From Paenibacillus phytorum (lineage in GTDB: Bacteria; Bacillota; Bacilli; Paenibacillales; NBRC-103111), in the NCBI RefSeq assembly GCF_013141715.1, contig NZ_WHOA01000241.1:467422-531421 (forward strand): a stretch of 64,000 bases of DNA, given 5' to 3'. The notes beneath the pieces are model-generated. The model saw nothing but the letters and a program-made list of their open reading frames with translations. It did no database searches and was not told where the DNA came from. The translations under genes were made by a program, and so were the position numbers. Of the stretch, positions 48,623 to 56,901 are shown in pieces; the first letter of the stretch is position 1; each line of letters begins with the position of its first letter.

Positions 48623-50194
48623 ATGAAAAAACAACTATCTTTCGTACTAACATCCGCAATGGCTTTATCCGTGTTCTCATCTGTTGCATTCGGCAAAACG
48701 TCAGCTGACTTCTCAGATTTGAACCAACTGGACGCCGCTACTAAAGTCAAACTCGATGCGATGATTAGCGCGGGTATTTTTGATGGGATGACCGAAACGA
48801 CTTTCGGATTAAAGAGTCAAATGAACCGTGCACAGTTCGCTAAAGTTGCGGCGATGATCTTGGATCTTCCGATTAATGCTAGTTTAAGAGTTTCCTCTTT
48901 TACAGATGTAAGTACATATAATCAAGCTAATGGCTACGCATTACCGTATATTGAAGCTTTGAAAACAGCTGGAATTACAAATGGAGTTAGCGATGGTGCT
49001 TACAACCCAGCTGGACAAGTGACGAAGGAGGAGTTAGCTACTTTCTTGATTCGAATTTTAGGTAAGGATGCAGAGGCAGGTAATAAAACACTAACAGATG
49101 GATCCGTCTCTAATTGGGCCAAAGGGTACGTAGCTCTTGCATTGAACTTGAAGCTTCTCCCAGAAACAATAGGTGCTTTCGAAGGTCAAATGCCTGCTAC
49201 CCGCGAACTCCTGGTAACAGGCGCTTATGAAGCAAAACAACAATATATACCAGGTAAAATCGCGATAGTTAGCGCACAGGCTATTGGAGCAAATAAAGTG
49301 AAAGTTTGGTTTAATCAAACGGTAGACAAGACAAAAGCTAACCTTACATTAAGCAAAGGAACATTGAATGTTCCGGTAACTGTGACTTGGTCTGATGATG
49401 GCAAGTGGGCTACTTTACTCACATCTTCACCGATCAGTGAAGGAGAGTATACAGCTGCTATTTCTGGGTTAGACGCATCAACTGTATCACGAAATGAAGT
49501 CTATTTCAGAGCACAAGCGGAGCAGGTGACCGAAATCAACTTCGTCAATCCAGAAGAAACCATTGCGAACAGCTCCGCTGCAACGATTAGAGTGAAAGCC
49601 TTGAATCAGTACGGAGAGACGGCATCCCTTGGAACGTCAGGATTCACGGCCATTGTTGCTGGTTCAGTTCCAGCAGATTTTAAAAGGGATGAGTGGGGCA
49701 ACCTCGTCATTATTGCTAACGTCAAAGATGCGAATACTTCCCAAATGAATGATTATTTACCAGTAACCGTTTATGTGAATAATAGCAAACTTACTGCAGC
49801 TCGAAGCTTCAAAGTAGGCAATGCACCTGTTCTCAGCTTCATTGAACCGAACAAAATAACCTATTCGAATATGAAAACAAGATTGATTAATGTGGGCGAT
49901 AAAGCTTCCATTTCATTGAATTTGTTTGACCAGTATGGGAACCCGATCATCAAAAGACAGTTTGATCAAAATGAGGTCACTTCAAAGAGCTTGACACCAG
50001 TTGTATCGCCTGAAAATCCAAACCTTGAGATTGTAAAGGCGGGTACTTCGCTAGGAACAACTGATTTATTTGATGAAAATGGGAACGCCCGCTTTGAGGT
50101 TAGACTGACTGCCAAGCCACTGAACGACAGCACTCATAAGATTACCATTTATAGCGAGGCTACTCATGCTACTGTGAGTGTGGATGTAAACTAA
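48623..50194 (+). CDS. S-layer homology domain surface protein
   Basis: A 523-residue secreted protein. Signal peptide (1-24, ending VAFG), three S-layer homology segments (about 28-190; SQMNRAQFAKVAAMIL, DVSTYNQANGYALPYIEALKTAGITNGV with TKEELATFLIRIL, ELLVTGAYEAK), then Ig-like/bacterial-surface repeats (about 205-523; KIAIVSAQAIGANKVKVWFNQTV). SLH domains attach to pyruvylated secondary wall polymer, so the protein sits on the cell surface. No catalytic domain is seen. RBS TTAGGAGG. A terminator follows. Confidence 0.87.
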   Translation: MKKQLSFVLTSAMALSVFSSVAFGKTSADFSDLNQLDAATKVKLDAMISAGIFDGMTETTFGLKSQMNRAQFAKVAAMILDLPINASLRVSSFTDVSTYNQANGYALPYIEALKTAGITNGVSDGAYNPAGQVTKEELATFLIRILGKDAEAGNKTLTDGSVSNWAKGYVALALNLKLLPETIGAFEGQMPATRELLVTGAYEAKQQYIPGKIAIVSAQAIGANKVKVWFNQTVDKTKANLTLSKGTLNVPVTVTWSDDGKWATLLTSSPISEGEYTAAISGLDASTVSRNEVYFRAQAEQVTEINFVNPEETIANSSAATIRVKALNQYGETASLGTSGFTAIVAGSVPADFKRDEWGNLVIIANVKDANTSQMNDYLPVTVYVNNSKLTAARSFKVGNAPVLSFIEPNKITYSNMKTRLINVGDKASISLNLFDQYGNPIIKRQFDQNEVTSKSLTPVVSPENPNLEIVKAGTSLGTTDLFDENGNARFEVRLTAKPLNDSTHKITIYSEATHATVSVDVN

Positions 50195-50211
50195 TTAGGG
50201 CCATTTTATTG

Positions 50212-50246
50212 ACTGCTTACTCTCTGGCGACAGAGAGGGGCAGTTT
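50212..50246 (+). terminator. Rho-independent terminator
   Basis: ACTGC-tta-CTCTCTG-gcga-CAGAGAG-gg-GCAGT followed by TTTTTC ends the SLH gene. Confidence 0.82.
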
Positions 50247-50273
50247 TTCTTTAGTCGAAGCTTTGTATGTTAT

Positions 50274-50287
50274 ACAAAAATTTTTGT
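50274..50287. promoter_or_regulatory. 14-bp perfect palindrome upstream of the MFS gene
   Basis: ACAAAAATTTTTGT is perfectly symmetrical, with partial outer symmetry TTATAC/TGTGTAA, about 150 bases upstream of the transporter gene. It may be a repressor operator. The AT-rich context makes a chance palindrome possible. Confidence 0.3.
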
Positions 50288-50437
50288 TGTGTAAACTACT
50301 ATACATGAGAACGTGCGTTTGGTACACTGGGAGAAGAAACGAAGTTGGTAAAAAATGGGGTGAATCGAGGGGTAAATGAATAGTAAGATCAATGAAATGA
50401 ACTTAAAAATTCGTAAAGAGGAAGGAAGCCAGTCAAA

Positions 50438-51841
50438 ATGAATGTCGTTGAGAGTCAAACCAAATCTGAAGAGGGCAATTCAGAAATAAAGAAAAGTGTC
50501 CTTTGGATCTATTATGTCATCTTTTTTGCCGTTTTGAATGAATCCGTATTCAACGTATCCACCCCAAGTATTGCCAAGCAATTCGGCTTGGATGCTTCCG
50601 GTGTAAGTTGGGTAGTTACGATCTTTTTTATCGTCTTCGGTATGGGAATGGTTATATTCGGTAAGCTTTCCGATATGTACAGCATCAAAAAATTGATTAC
50701 AATAGGGATTTCCCTTTACGCTTTTGGTTCAATATTGGGTTTTGTATGCCAATCGTGGTATCCTGCTGTCATTTTATCCCGGGCCATACAAGGAGCAGGT
50801 GGGTCAGCTATCCCAGCCTTGATTTTCGTCATGGTAGCCCGGTTTTTCACAGTGAAAGAACGGGGGAGAATGTTTGGTATCATTACATCGACCGTTTCAT
50901 TCGCTATTGGGATCGGTCCGGTACTAGGCGGTTATATTGCAGGATCTTTCCACTGGGCCTTTTTGTTTCTTGTTTCGGTACCCGTCGTCATCGCTATTCC
51001 TTTTTTTCAAAAGTTTCTACCAGTTGAACCGCGCAAAGCAGGTAAATTGGATGTTGTTGGAGCGGTACTGTTGGGTGTAGTCATATCAACGCTGATTTTG
51101 TTTACGACTGAAGGAAATTGGATCTACTTGGGAATTGTATTGGTAGCTCTTACGCTATTTATCGTTCATATTCGCAGAGCGAAGGAGCCGTTCGTCGAAC
51201 CTGCACTTTTCACAAATTCTCTTTACCGAAATGGTCTCATCATCGGCTTTCTCATTTTTGGAACCGTGATGTCGGTCATGTTCGTCATACCGCTGATGCT
51301 AAGTAAAATATACGGCCTGGACACTGAACATATTGGACTTATTATGTTTCCAGGAGCCATTAGCGCGGTCGTATTTGGGAAAGTGGCCGGCAATATGACG
51401 GTCAAGCGAGGAAGCCATTATGTTGTATATCTAGGATTGATATTAATCGCAGCTAGTCTTTTACTGCAATCTTCATCGATCGGACTTTGGGTATGGTACA
51501 TTGGAACAGCACTCATCATGATGTACATCGGATTTTCTTTCATGCAGACGGCATTAACGGAAACGATTACGCAAATTTTGCCGGTTCAACAAATTGGCGT
51601 CGGGATGGGCTTTTTCAATATGACCTCAACGATTTCCGGAGCGGTCGTGACGGCACTCGTTGCCAAAGTGATGGAGAAAGAGCTGCTTGCTTTTCCGCTT
51701 CATCCTCTAATTTCAGACTCACACGCCTACTTGTACGGCAATCTCATTCTGATATTATGCTTAGTTGTTATAGCAAGCACATTGCTTTATTTCGTATCTT
51801 TTGGCAAAAAAAATCAACAGCTGGTCAATGAACCGGTATAA
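50438..51841 (+). CDS. MFS efflux transporter, 14-helix Tet(L)/Tet(K)-like
   Basis: A 467-residue major facilitator with about 14 membrane helices. It resembles Tet(L) throughout by eye: FFAVLNESVFNVSTPSIA, YGKLSD-type FGKLSDMYSIKKL (motif A), SRAIQGAGGSAIPALIFVMVARFF, GPVLGGYIAGSFHWAFLF (motif C), and GMGFFNMTSTISGAVVTAL. Tet(L) exports metal-tetracycline and also exchanges Na+/K+ for H+. Identity is too distant to claim resistance; chromosomal relatives often serve pH or cation homeostasis. RBS GAGGAAGG. It is monocistronic. Confidence 0.82.
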   Translation: MNVVESQTKSEEGNSEIKKSVLWIYYVIFFAVLNESVFNVSTPSIAKQFGLDASGVSWVVTIFFIVFGMGMVIFGKLSDMYSIKKLITIGISLYAFGSILGFVCQSWYPAVILSRAIQGAGGSAIPALIFVMVARFFTVKERGRMFGIITSTVSFAIGIGPVLGGYIAGSFHWAFLFLVSVPVVIAIPFFQKFLPVEPRKAGKLDVVGAVLLGVVISTLILFTTEGNWIYLGIVLVALTLFIVHIRRAKEPFVEPALFTNSLYRNGLIIGFLIFGTVMSVMFVIPLMLSKIYGLDTEHIGLIMFPGAISAVVFGKVAGNMTVKRGSHYVVYLGLILIAASLLLQSSSIGLWVWYIGTALIMMYIGFSFMQTALTETITQILPVQQIGVGMGFFNMTSTISGAVVTALVAKVMEKELLAFPLHPLISDSHAYLYGNLILILCLVVIASTLLYFVSFGKKNQQLVNEPV

Positions 51842-51860
51842 ATACTGGAATAACAATGAA

Positions 51861-51907
51861 ATTGGAAGAGCCAAACCTGCACAAAGGTCTGGTTCTTTCA
51901 ATTTTTT
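51861..51907 (+). terminator. Rho-independent terminator
   Basis: TTGGAAGAGCCAAACC pairs with GGTCTGGTTCTTTCAA (several G-U pairs, 8-base loop), followed by TTTTTT. It isolates the MFS gene from the operon at 52090. Confidence 0.78.
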
Positions 51908-51990
51908 CAGCGGGAGTAAGAGTCAATTAAAATCATGCAGCCTCGAAGGTATAAGCATTTGTAAAAGGGTGTATATATAAAACATAGAAC

Positions 51991-52004
51991 TGAAAGCGTT
52001 TACA
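51991..52004 (+). promoter_or_regulatory. CcpA cre box
   Basis: TGAAAGCGTTTACA fits the catabolite-responsive element consensus TGWAANCGNTNWCA at all positions and lies 86 bases upstream of the first acyl-CoA dehydrogenase start. A site between promoter and gene implies repression by CcpA when preferred sugars are present. The B. subtilis mmg operon, which shares three of the genes, is likewise under catabolite repression. Confidence 0.85.
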
Positions 52005-52089
52005 GCTTGTCCCATTTTCAATCCATCGACCAAAAATATCCTCGGCAGAAACATGAAGGAATGTCCATCATGTCGAAGGAGGCAGTCGA

Positions 52090-53232
52090 ATGCATGTGTC
52101 CTATACGGATGAACAGAATTTGATTCGTACCATGGTGCGTGACTTTGCGATTAACGAAGTTGAGCCGACGGCTGCACAGCGGGATGAAGAAGAGAGATTT
52201 GATCGAAATTTGTTCGATAAAATGGGGAAGCTTGGTTTGACCGGCATTCCGTGGCCTATAGCGTACGGTGGGCTTGCGTCCGATTTTCTGACCTATGCCA
52301 TGGTCATTGAAGAGCTTTCTAGGGTATGTGGTTCCACAGGAGTTATGCTTTCCGTTCATACCTCTCTAGTCAGTTGGGCGATTTACAAGTATGGCACAGA
52401 AGAACAGAAACAAAAATTTTTGCGGCCTTTAGCAGAGGGGAAGAAACTAGGAGCCTATAGTTTAACGGAAAGTGGTTCCGGCTCCGATGCTGGGGCGATG
52501 AGGACAACTGCGATAAAGGACGGGGACTGTTATGTTCTTAACGGATCCAAACTATTTGTCACAAATGGAGGGGAGGCGGAGGTTTACATTGTTTTTGCGA
52601 TGACGGACTTGCAGCAAAGGCAAAAAGGGTGCAGCGCCTTCATCGTGGAAAAGGGAGCTGCTGGATTCATTTTTGGCAGTAAAGAAAAGAAGCTAGGCAT
52701 CCGTTCATCGCCGACAATGGAATTGAGGTTTGAGAATTGCCGTGTTCCTGTGGAGAATTTGCTAGGGCCGGAAGGTGAAGGGTTCCGAATTGCCATGAAA
52801 AGTCTGGATGGCGGACGCATCGGAATTGCTGCTCAAGCACTTGGAATTGCGCAAGGCGCACTAGATGCTTCAATCGCCTATGCAAAAGAACGAAGTCAAT
52901 TGGATAAGCCGATTGGTGGGCAGCAGACGATAGCTTTTAAAATCGCTGATATGGCAACTCACATTGAAGCAGCAAGACTGCTTACCTATCAAGCCGCCTG
53001 GCGGGAAAGCAAGGGGTTAACATATGGAAAGCAAGCTGCTATTGCCAAGCTTTTCGCCAGTGATACCGCTGTTCAGGTCTGCATTGAGGCTGTGCAAATT
53101 TTTGGAGACGACGGCTATACCAAGGATTTCCCAGTAGAGCGGTTTTTGCGCGATGCGAAGGTGACCCAGATATACGAAGGGACGAACGAGATTCAGCGTA
53201 TTGTGATATCACGAATGCTTCTTGCCGACTGA
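52090..53232 (+). CDS. Acyl-CoA dehydrogenase 1 (short/branched-chain type)
   Basis: A 380-residue FAD enzyme of the MmgC/short-chain acyl-CoA dehydrogenase type. Landmarks are the N-terminal helical domain, YSLTESGSGSDAGAM, LGIRSSPTMELRFENCRVP, GGRIGIAAQALGIAQGALD, and catalytic Glu363 in QIYEGTNEIQR. The adenine-side motif is altered: RSQLDKPIG instead of R-x-x-FGKPI, and FGDDGYTKDFPVER instead of GGYGY. It should oxidise isobutyryl-, 2-methylbutyryl- or butyryl-CoA. RBS AAGGAGG. First gene of the cre-controlled operon; about 32 kb of similar pathway genes elsewhere are unrelated. Confidence 0.87.
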   Translation: MHVSYTDEQNLIRTMVRDFAINEVEPTAAQRDEEERFDRNLFDKMGKLGLTGIPWPIAYGGLASDFLTYAMVIEELSRVCGSTGVMLSVHTSLVSWAIYKYGTEEQKQKFLRPLAEGKKLGAYSLTESGSGSDAGAMRTTAIKDGDCYVLNGSKLFVTNGGEAEVYIVFAMTDLQQRQKGCSAFIVEKGAAGFIFGSKEKKLGIRSSPTMELRFENCRVPVENLLGPEGEGFRIAMKSLDGGRIGIAAQALGIAQGALDASIAYAKERSQLDKPIGGQQTIAFKIADMATHIEAARLLTYQAAWRESKGLTYGKQAAIAKLFASDTAVQVCIEAVQIFGDDGYTKDFPVERFLRDAKVTQIYEGTNEIQRIVISRMLLAD

Positions 53233-53271
53233 CTGAATAAAAGAACGAACGGAGGAAGGGAGAGCGATAAA

Positions 53272-54423
53272 ATGAGTGACGACTATATTCCTGGACTTGA
53301 AAATGTCATTGCTAGCGAGACGAACATCTCGTATCTGGATGTGGAGAAGGAGGAAATTGTTGTTCGCGGGTATGACCTAATTGAGCTTGCCCAAAACGTA
53401 ACCTATCTGGACATTGTGGGACTACTTCTAGACGGAGCGCTGCCTAATCCAGATGAACGACATTCGATCGAAGAGAAGTTGAGATCGGAATATGGATTAC
53501 CTCCAAATGTGAACGCGATTCTACAACTACTCCCCGAGCAAGCCGACTTCATGGATGTTCTGCGAACAGGCATTTCAGCTATAGCAAGTTACGACGTAGA
53601 TCTCGAGGATCGTTCCAGAGAAGCCAATACCCGTAAAGCCATTCGATTGCTTGCGAATGTGCCGGAAATTGTTGCCAACGGGTATCGCGCGCAAACGAAG
53701 CAACCATTCATTGACCCGAACAAAGAGTTATCCTATACAGCTAATTTCTTATATATGATCACAGGACGCGTCCCAACCAAGATGGAAGAAGCAATCTTTG
53801 ATCAATCTCTGATCGTCTATAGTGAGCATGAAATGCCGAATTCAACGTTTGCTGCGCGTGTAATTGCATCCACACAATCCGACCTTTATGGTGCCTTAAC
53901 TGGCGCGGTTGCTTCACTCAAAGGGACTCTGCACGGTGGCGCGAATGAAGCGGTCATGGCTATGCTTTTGGAAGCGGGGTCGGAAGCAAATCTTGAAGCA
54001 CTCATGCTAAATAAGTTAGCAAAGAAAGAACGAATTATGGGCTTTGGACATCGGGTTTATATGAAAAAAGCGGATCCCCGCGCACTGCTTATGAAAGAGG
54101 CACTAGCTGAACTAGCAGTAGACAAAAATCAATCAGAGCTCTATAACATGTGTGTGCTTGGCGAAGAAGTCATGAAGCGAGAAAAGAATTTGCATCCGAA
54201 TTTGGATTATTATGCAGCTCCTGTTTACTTTTTGCTAGGGATTCCAATTGAATTGTTTACACCGGTATTTCTTGCTGCCCGAACGATCGGCATTAGCGCG
54301 CATGTGATCGAACAACATGATAATAATCGACTCTTTCGACCAAGAGTTCATTATAAGGGACCTCGAGATCTACACCCTCTTCAACAGCCGAGTCACTTAA
54401 GCAGAAAGGACGAATACGAATGA
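53272..54423 (+). CDS. mmgD: 2-Methylcitrate synthase / citrate synthase II
   Basis: A 383-residue citrate-synthase family enzyme. Catalytic features are His in VYSEHEMPNST, His in TLHGGANEAVM, the GFGHRVY loop, and Asp in LDYYAAPVYFLLGIP. MmgD of B. subtilis condenses propionyl-CoA with oxaloacetate and also accepts acetyl-CoA. Its neighbours are the methylcitrate dehydratase and methylisocitrate lyase, so propionyl-CoA is the likely substrate. RBS GGAGGAAGGGAG. It overlaps mmgE by 4 bases. Confidence 0.9.
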   Translation: MSDDYIPGLENVIASETNISYLDVEKEEIVVRGYDLIELAQNVTYLDIVGLLLDGALPNPDERHSIEEKLRSEYGLPPNVNAILQLLPEQADFMDVLRTGISAIASYDVDLEDRSREANTRKAIRLLANVPEIVANGYRAQTKQPFIDPNKELSYTANFLYMITGRVPTKMEEAIFDQSLIVYSEHEMPNSTFAARVIASTQSDLYGALTGAVASLKGTLHGGANEAVMAMLLEAGSEANLEALMLNKLAKKERIMGFGHRVYMKKADPRALLMKEALAELAVDKNQSELYNMCVLGEEVMKREKNLHPNLDYYAAPVYFLLGIPIELFTPVFLAARTIGISAHVIEQHDNNRLFRPRVHYKGPRDLHPLQQPSHLSRKDEYE

Positions 54424-55868
54424 GTAGTTCTGGATTTCCGGAAAATAAGGAGATGACCTTTGACCCCTTAATCGAGGAGATTGCCGATTATACATTGGCA
54501 AAAGGGATTGAAAGTGAGGAAGCGTATCGCATCGCACAGCATGTCTTATTGGATTCACTTGGCACTGGATTACTCGCCTTGCGATTCCCGGATTGTACGA
54601 AGCATTTGGGTCCAATTGTACCAGGTGCGAACTTACCGGGGGGTGCCCGTGTGCCGGGGACGAGATACGAGCTAGACCCCGTCCATGCGGCTTTTAATAT
54701 TGGCTGTATGATTCGTTGGCTGGATTATAACGATACATGGTTGGCTGCTGAATGGGGGCATCCATCGGATAATCTAGGCAGTATTCTTGCCGTCGCCGAT
54801 TATCTTAGCCGCAATAGAGTTGCTGAGGGGAAAAAGCCGCTCATTATGAAGGATGTCCTCACCATGACGATTAAAGCGCACGAGATTCAAGGAGTGCTTG
54901 CTCTTGAGAACAGCTTAAACCGTGTAGGGCTGGATCATGTTCATTTTGTGAAAATAGCTTCGACTGCCGTTGCTGCGGCAATGTTGGGGGCGAACAGAGA
55001 AGAACTGTGCAGCGCGCTTTCTAACGCATGGATTGACGGGGCTAGTTTAAGAACGTACCGACATGCACCGAATACAGGTTCACGTAAATCATGGGCAGCC
55101 GGTGATGCCACAAGTCGTGGGGTACGGTTAGCTTTGATGGCTGTAGGTGGCGAAATGGGCTATTCGTCGGCACTTTCTGCGAAAAATTGGGGCTTCCAAG
55201 ATGTTTTATTTCAAGGAAAAGAACTCACATTAGGTCGTTCATTAGGCTCCTATGTGATGGAGAATATTTTATTTAAAATATCATTTCCTGCTGAATTTCA
55301 TGCTCAAACAGCCGTCGAATGTGCTTTGCAACTGTACCCTAAGGTACACAAGCGACTGGATGAGATTGCACATATCACATTGACTACCCATCAATCTGCG
55401 ATTCGGATTATTGATAAGAAGGGGCCTTTGCATAATCCTGCTGATCGGGATCATTGTCTACAATATATGGTTGCGATTGGGCTGCTGTTTGGAACATTGA
55501 CCGCTGAGCATTACGAGGAAATGGTCGCTAAGGATCCTCGGATTGATGCGCTTAGGGAGAAAATGGTCGTTGTCGAGGATGAGCATTACAGCAAGGATTA
55601 CCTGGATCCTGATAAACGTTCGATCGCAAACGCGGTCCAAGTTCATTTCAAAGACGGCACGAAAACGGAGAAAGTCGTTTGCGAGTATCCGATCGGGCAT
55701 CGAAGGCGGCGTGAGGAAGGTTTACCTAAGGTTATTGAGAAGTATGAAGCAAATTTACTAACTCGATTTCCTCGTAAGAAGACGACAGAAATACGGAAGC
55801 TCTCCCTTGATTATGAGCGGTTGATTCAAACGCCTGTTCATGAGTTTATGGCGCTTTTTATTATATGA
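54420..55868 (+). CDS. mmgE: 2-Methylcitrate dehydratase, MmgE/PrpD family
   Basis: A 482-residue cofactor-independent dehydratase. MmgE/PrpD motifs include HVLLDSLGTGLLALRF, IRWLDYNDTWLAAEWGHPSDNLG (about 98-120; catalytic Asp/His region), ENSLNRVGLDHVHFVKIAS and SRKSWAAGDATSRGVRLA, and KISFPAEFHAQTAVECALQL. It dehydrates 2-methylcitrate to 2-methylaconitate or directly to 2-methylisocitrate equivalents in the methylcitrate cycle. Starts on ATGA overlapping mmgD; preceded by AGAAAGGACG. Confidence 0.9.
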   Translation: MSSSGFPENKEMTFDPLIEEIADYTLAKGIESEEAYRIAQHVLLDSLGTGLLALRFPDCTKHLGPIVPGANLPGGARVPGTRYELDPVHAAFNIGCMIRWLDYNDTWLAAEWGHPSDNLGSILAVADYLSRNRVAEGKKPLIMKDVLTMTIKAHEIQGVLALENSLNRVGLDHVHFVKIASTAVAAAMLGANREELCSALSNAWIDGASLRTYRHAPNTGSRKSWAAGDATSRGVRLALMAVGGEMGYSSALSAKNWGFQDVLFQGKELTLGRSLGSYVMENILFKISFPAEFHAQTAVECALQLYPKVHKRLDEIAHITLTTHQSAIRIIDKKGPLHNPADRDHCLQYMVAIGLLFGTLTAEHYEEMVAKDPRIDALREKMVVVEDEHYSKDYLDPDKRSIANAVQVHFKDGTKTEKVVCEYPIGHRRRREEGLPKVIEKYEANLLTRFPRKKTTEIRKLSLDYERLIQTPVHEFMALFII

Positions 55869-55907
55869 CCACTGGTTAATAAAGTCGGCGAGATGCAGGA
55901 GGTCTTT

Positions 55908-56816
55908 ATGTCATGGCTGATTGAAGAAGAACCGGATCAACAACGATTGGCCGCTGAATTTCGTCAGCTTGTTGATGCTGGCACAATTGTCAAAATCCCT
56001 GGTACCCACGACGGAATGGCTGCAAGAATAGCTAAGCAGGCTCATTTCAAGGCCATATATTTATCGGGAGCTGCTTACACAGCTAGCAGGGGACTGCCTG
56101 ATTTAGGCCTCATTTACTCGAATGAGGTGGCGGAACGTGCCCGAGAGCTGGTTCGTGCATCCGGTCTTCCTCTACTTGTCGATATAGATACCGGATTCGG
56201 CGGTATTTTAAACGTAGCACGAACAGCTAAGGAAATGGTGGAGGCGAAGGTCGCAGCCGTTCAAATAGAGGATCAGGAAATGCCGAAAAAATGCGGACAT
56301 TTGAATGGAAAGAAGCTCATTTCGGCTGAGGAGATGATTCAGAAAATTCGAACGATCAAAGCCGTGAGTCCGACGTTATTTATCGTTGCGCGTACGGATG
56401 CGAAGAGCGTCGAGGGAATGGATGAAGCGATTCATAGAGCACAGCAATATCTTGCTGCGGGAGCTGATGCGATTTTTCCAGAAGCGCTGGAAAGTCAAGA
56501 GGACTTTCAACGTTTCAGCAAAGAAGTGGAGGGTCCACTTTTAGCCAATATGACGGAATTCGGGAGAACTCCTTATTATACGGCGGAGCAATTTGAAAGC
56601 TGGGGATTTCATATGGTCATTTATCCGGTCACTTCGCTTCGCGTAGCTGCCAAGGCCTATGAAAGAGTTTTTGAGGAAATCAGTCAAACAGGAACTCAAA
56701 AGGGCTCTCTCAGCCATATGCAAACCCGGAGTGAGCTGTATGATACGATTCGTTATTACGATTATGAAGCATTAGATGGAAAAATTGCCAAAACGATTTT
56801 GAATGAAAATGAGTAG
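55908..56816 (+). CDS. prpB: 2-Methylisocitrate lyase
   Basis: A 302-residue enzyme of the isocitrate lyase/PEP mutase superfamily. Key motifs are IYLSGAAYTASRGLPDLGLI, LVDIDTGFGG with the Mg-binding Asp, the catalytic KKCGH in QEMPKKCGHLNG, and ADAIFPEALES. It splits 2-methylisocitrate into pyruvate and succinate, the last step of the methylcitrate cycle. ATG 55908 lies 5 bases after AGGAGG. It follows mmgE by 39 bases, as yqiQ follows mmgE in B. subtilis. Confidence 0.92.
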   Translation: MSWLIEEEPDQQRLAAEFRQLVDAGTIVKIPGTHDGMAARIAKQAHFKAIYLSGAAYTASRGLPDLGLIYSNEVAERARELVRASGLPLLVDIDTGFGGILNVARTAKEMVEAKVAAVQIEDQEMPKKCGHLNGKKLISAEEMIQKIRTIKAVSPTLFIVARTDAKSVEGMDEAIHRAQQYLAAGADAIFPEALESQEDFQRFSKEVEGPLLANMTEFGRTPYYTAEQFESWGFHMVIYPVTSLRVAAKAYERVFEEISQTGTQKGSLSHMQTRSELYDTIRYYDYEALDGKIAKTILNENE

Positions 56817-56901
56817 CGGCCTATGAACCATCCTCACTGATCTCCTGTTGTCGGTGGGGTCTTTGCGTACACTTAAGTCATCAAGAGGAGGTCGTTATGA
56901 C

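Noticed and set aside
50438..51841. Tetracycline resistance determinant
   Set aside because: The match to Tet(L) is clear at family level only; chromosomal relatives serve other roles, and no leader peptide or mobile context was seen.
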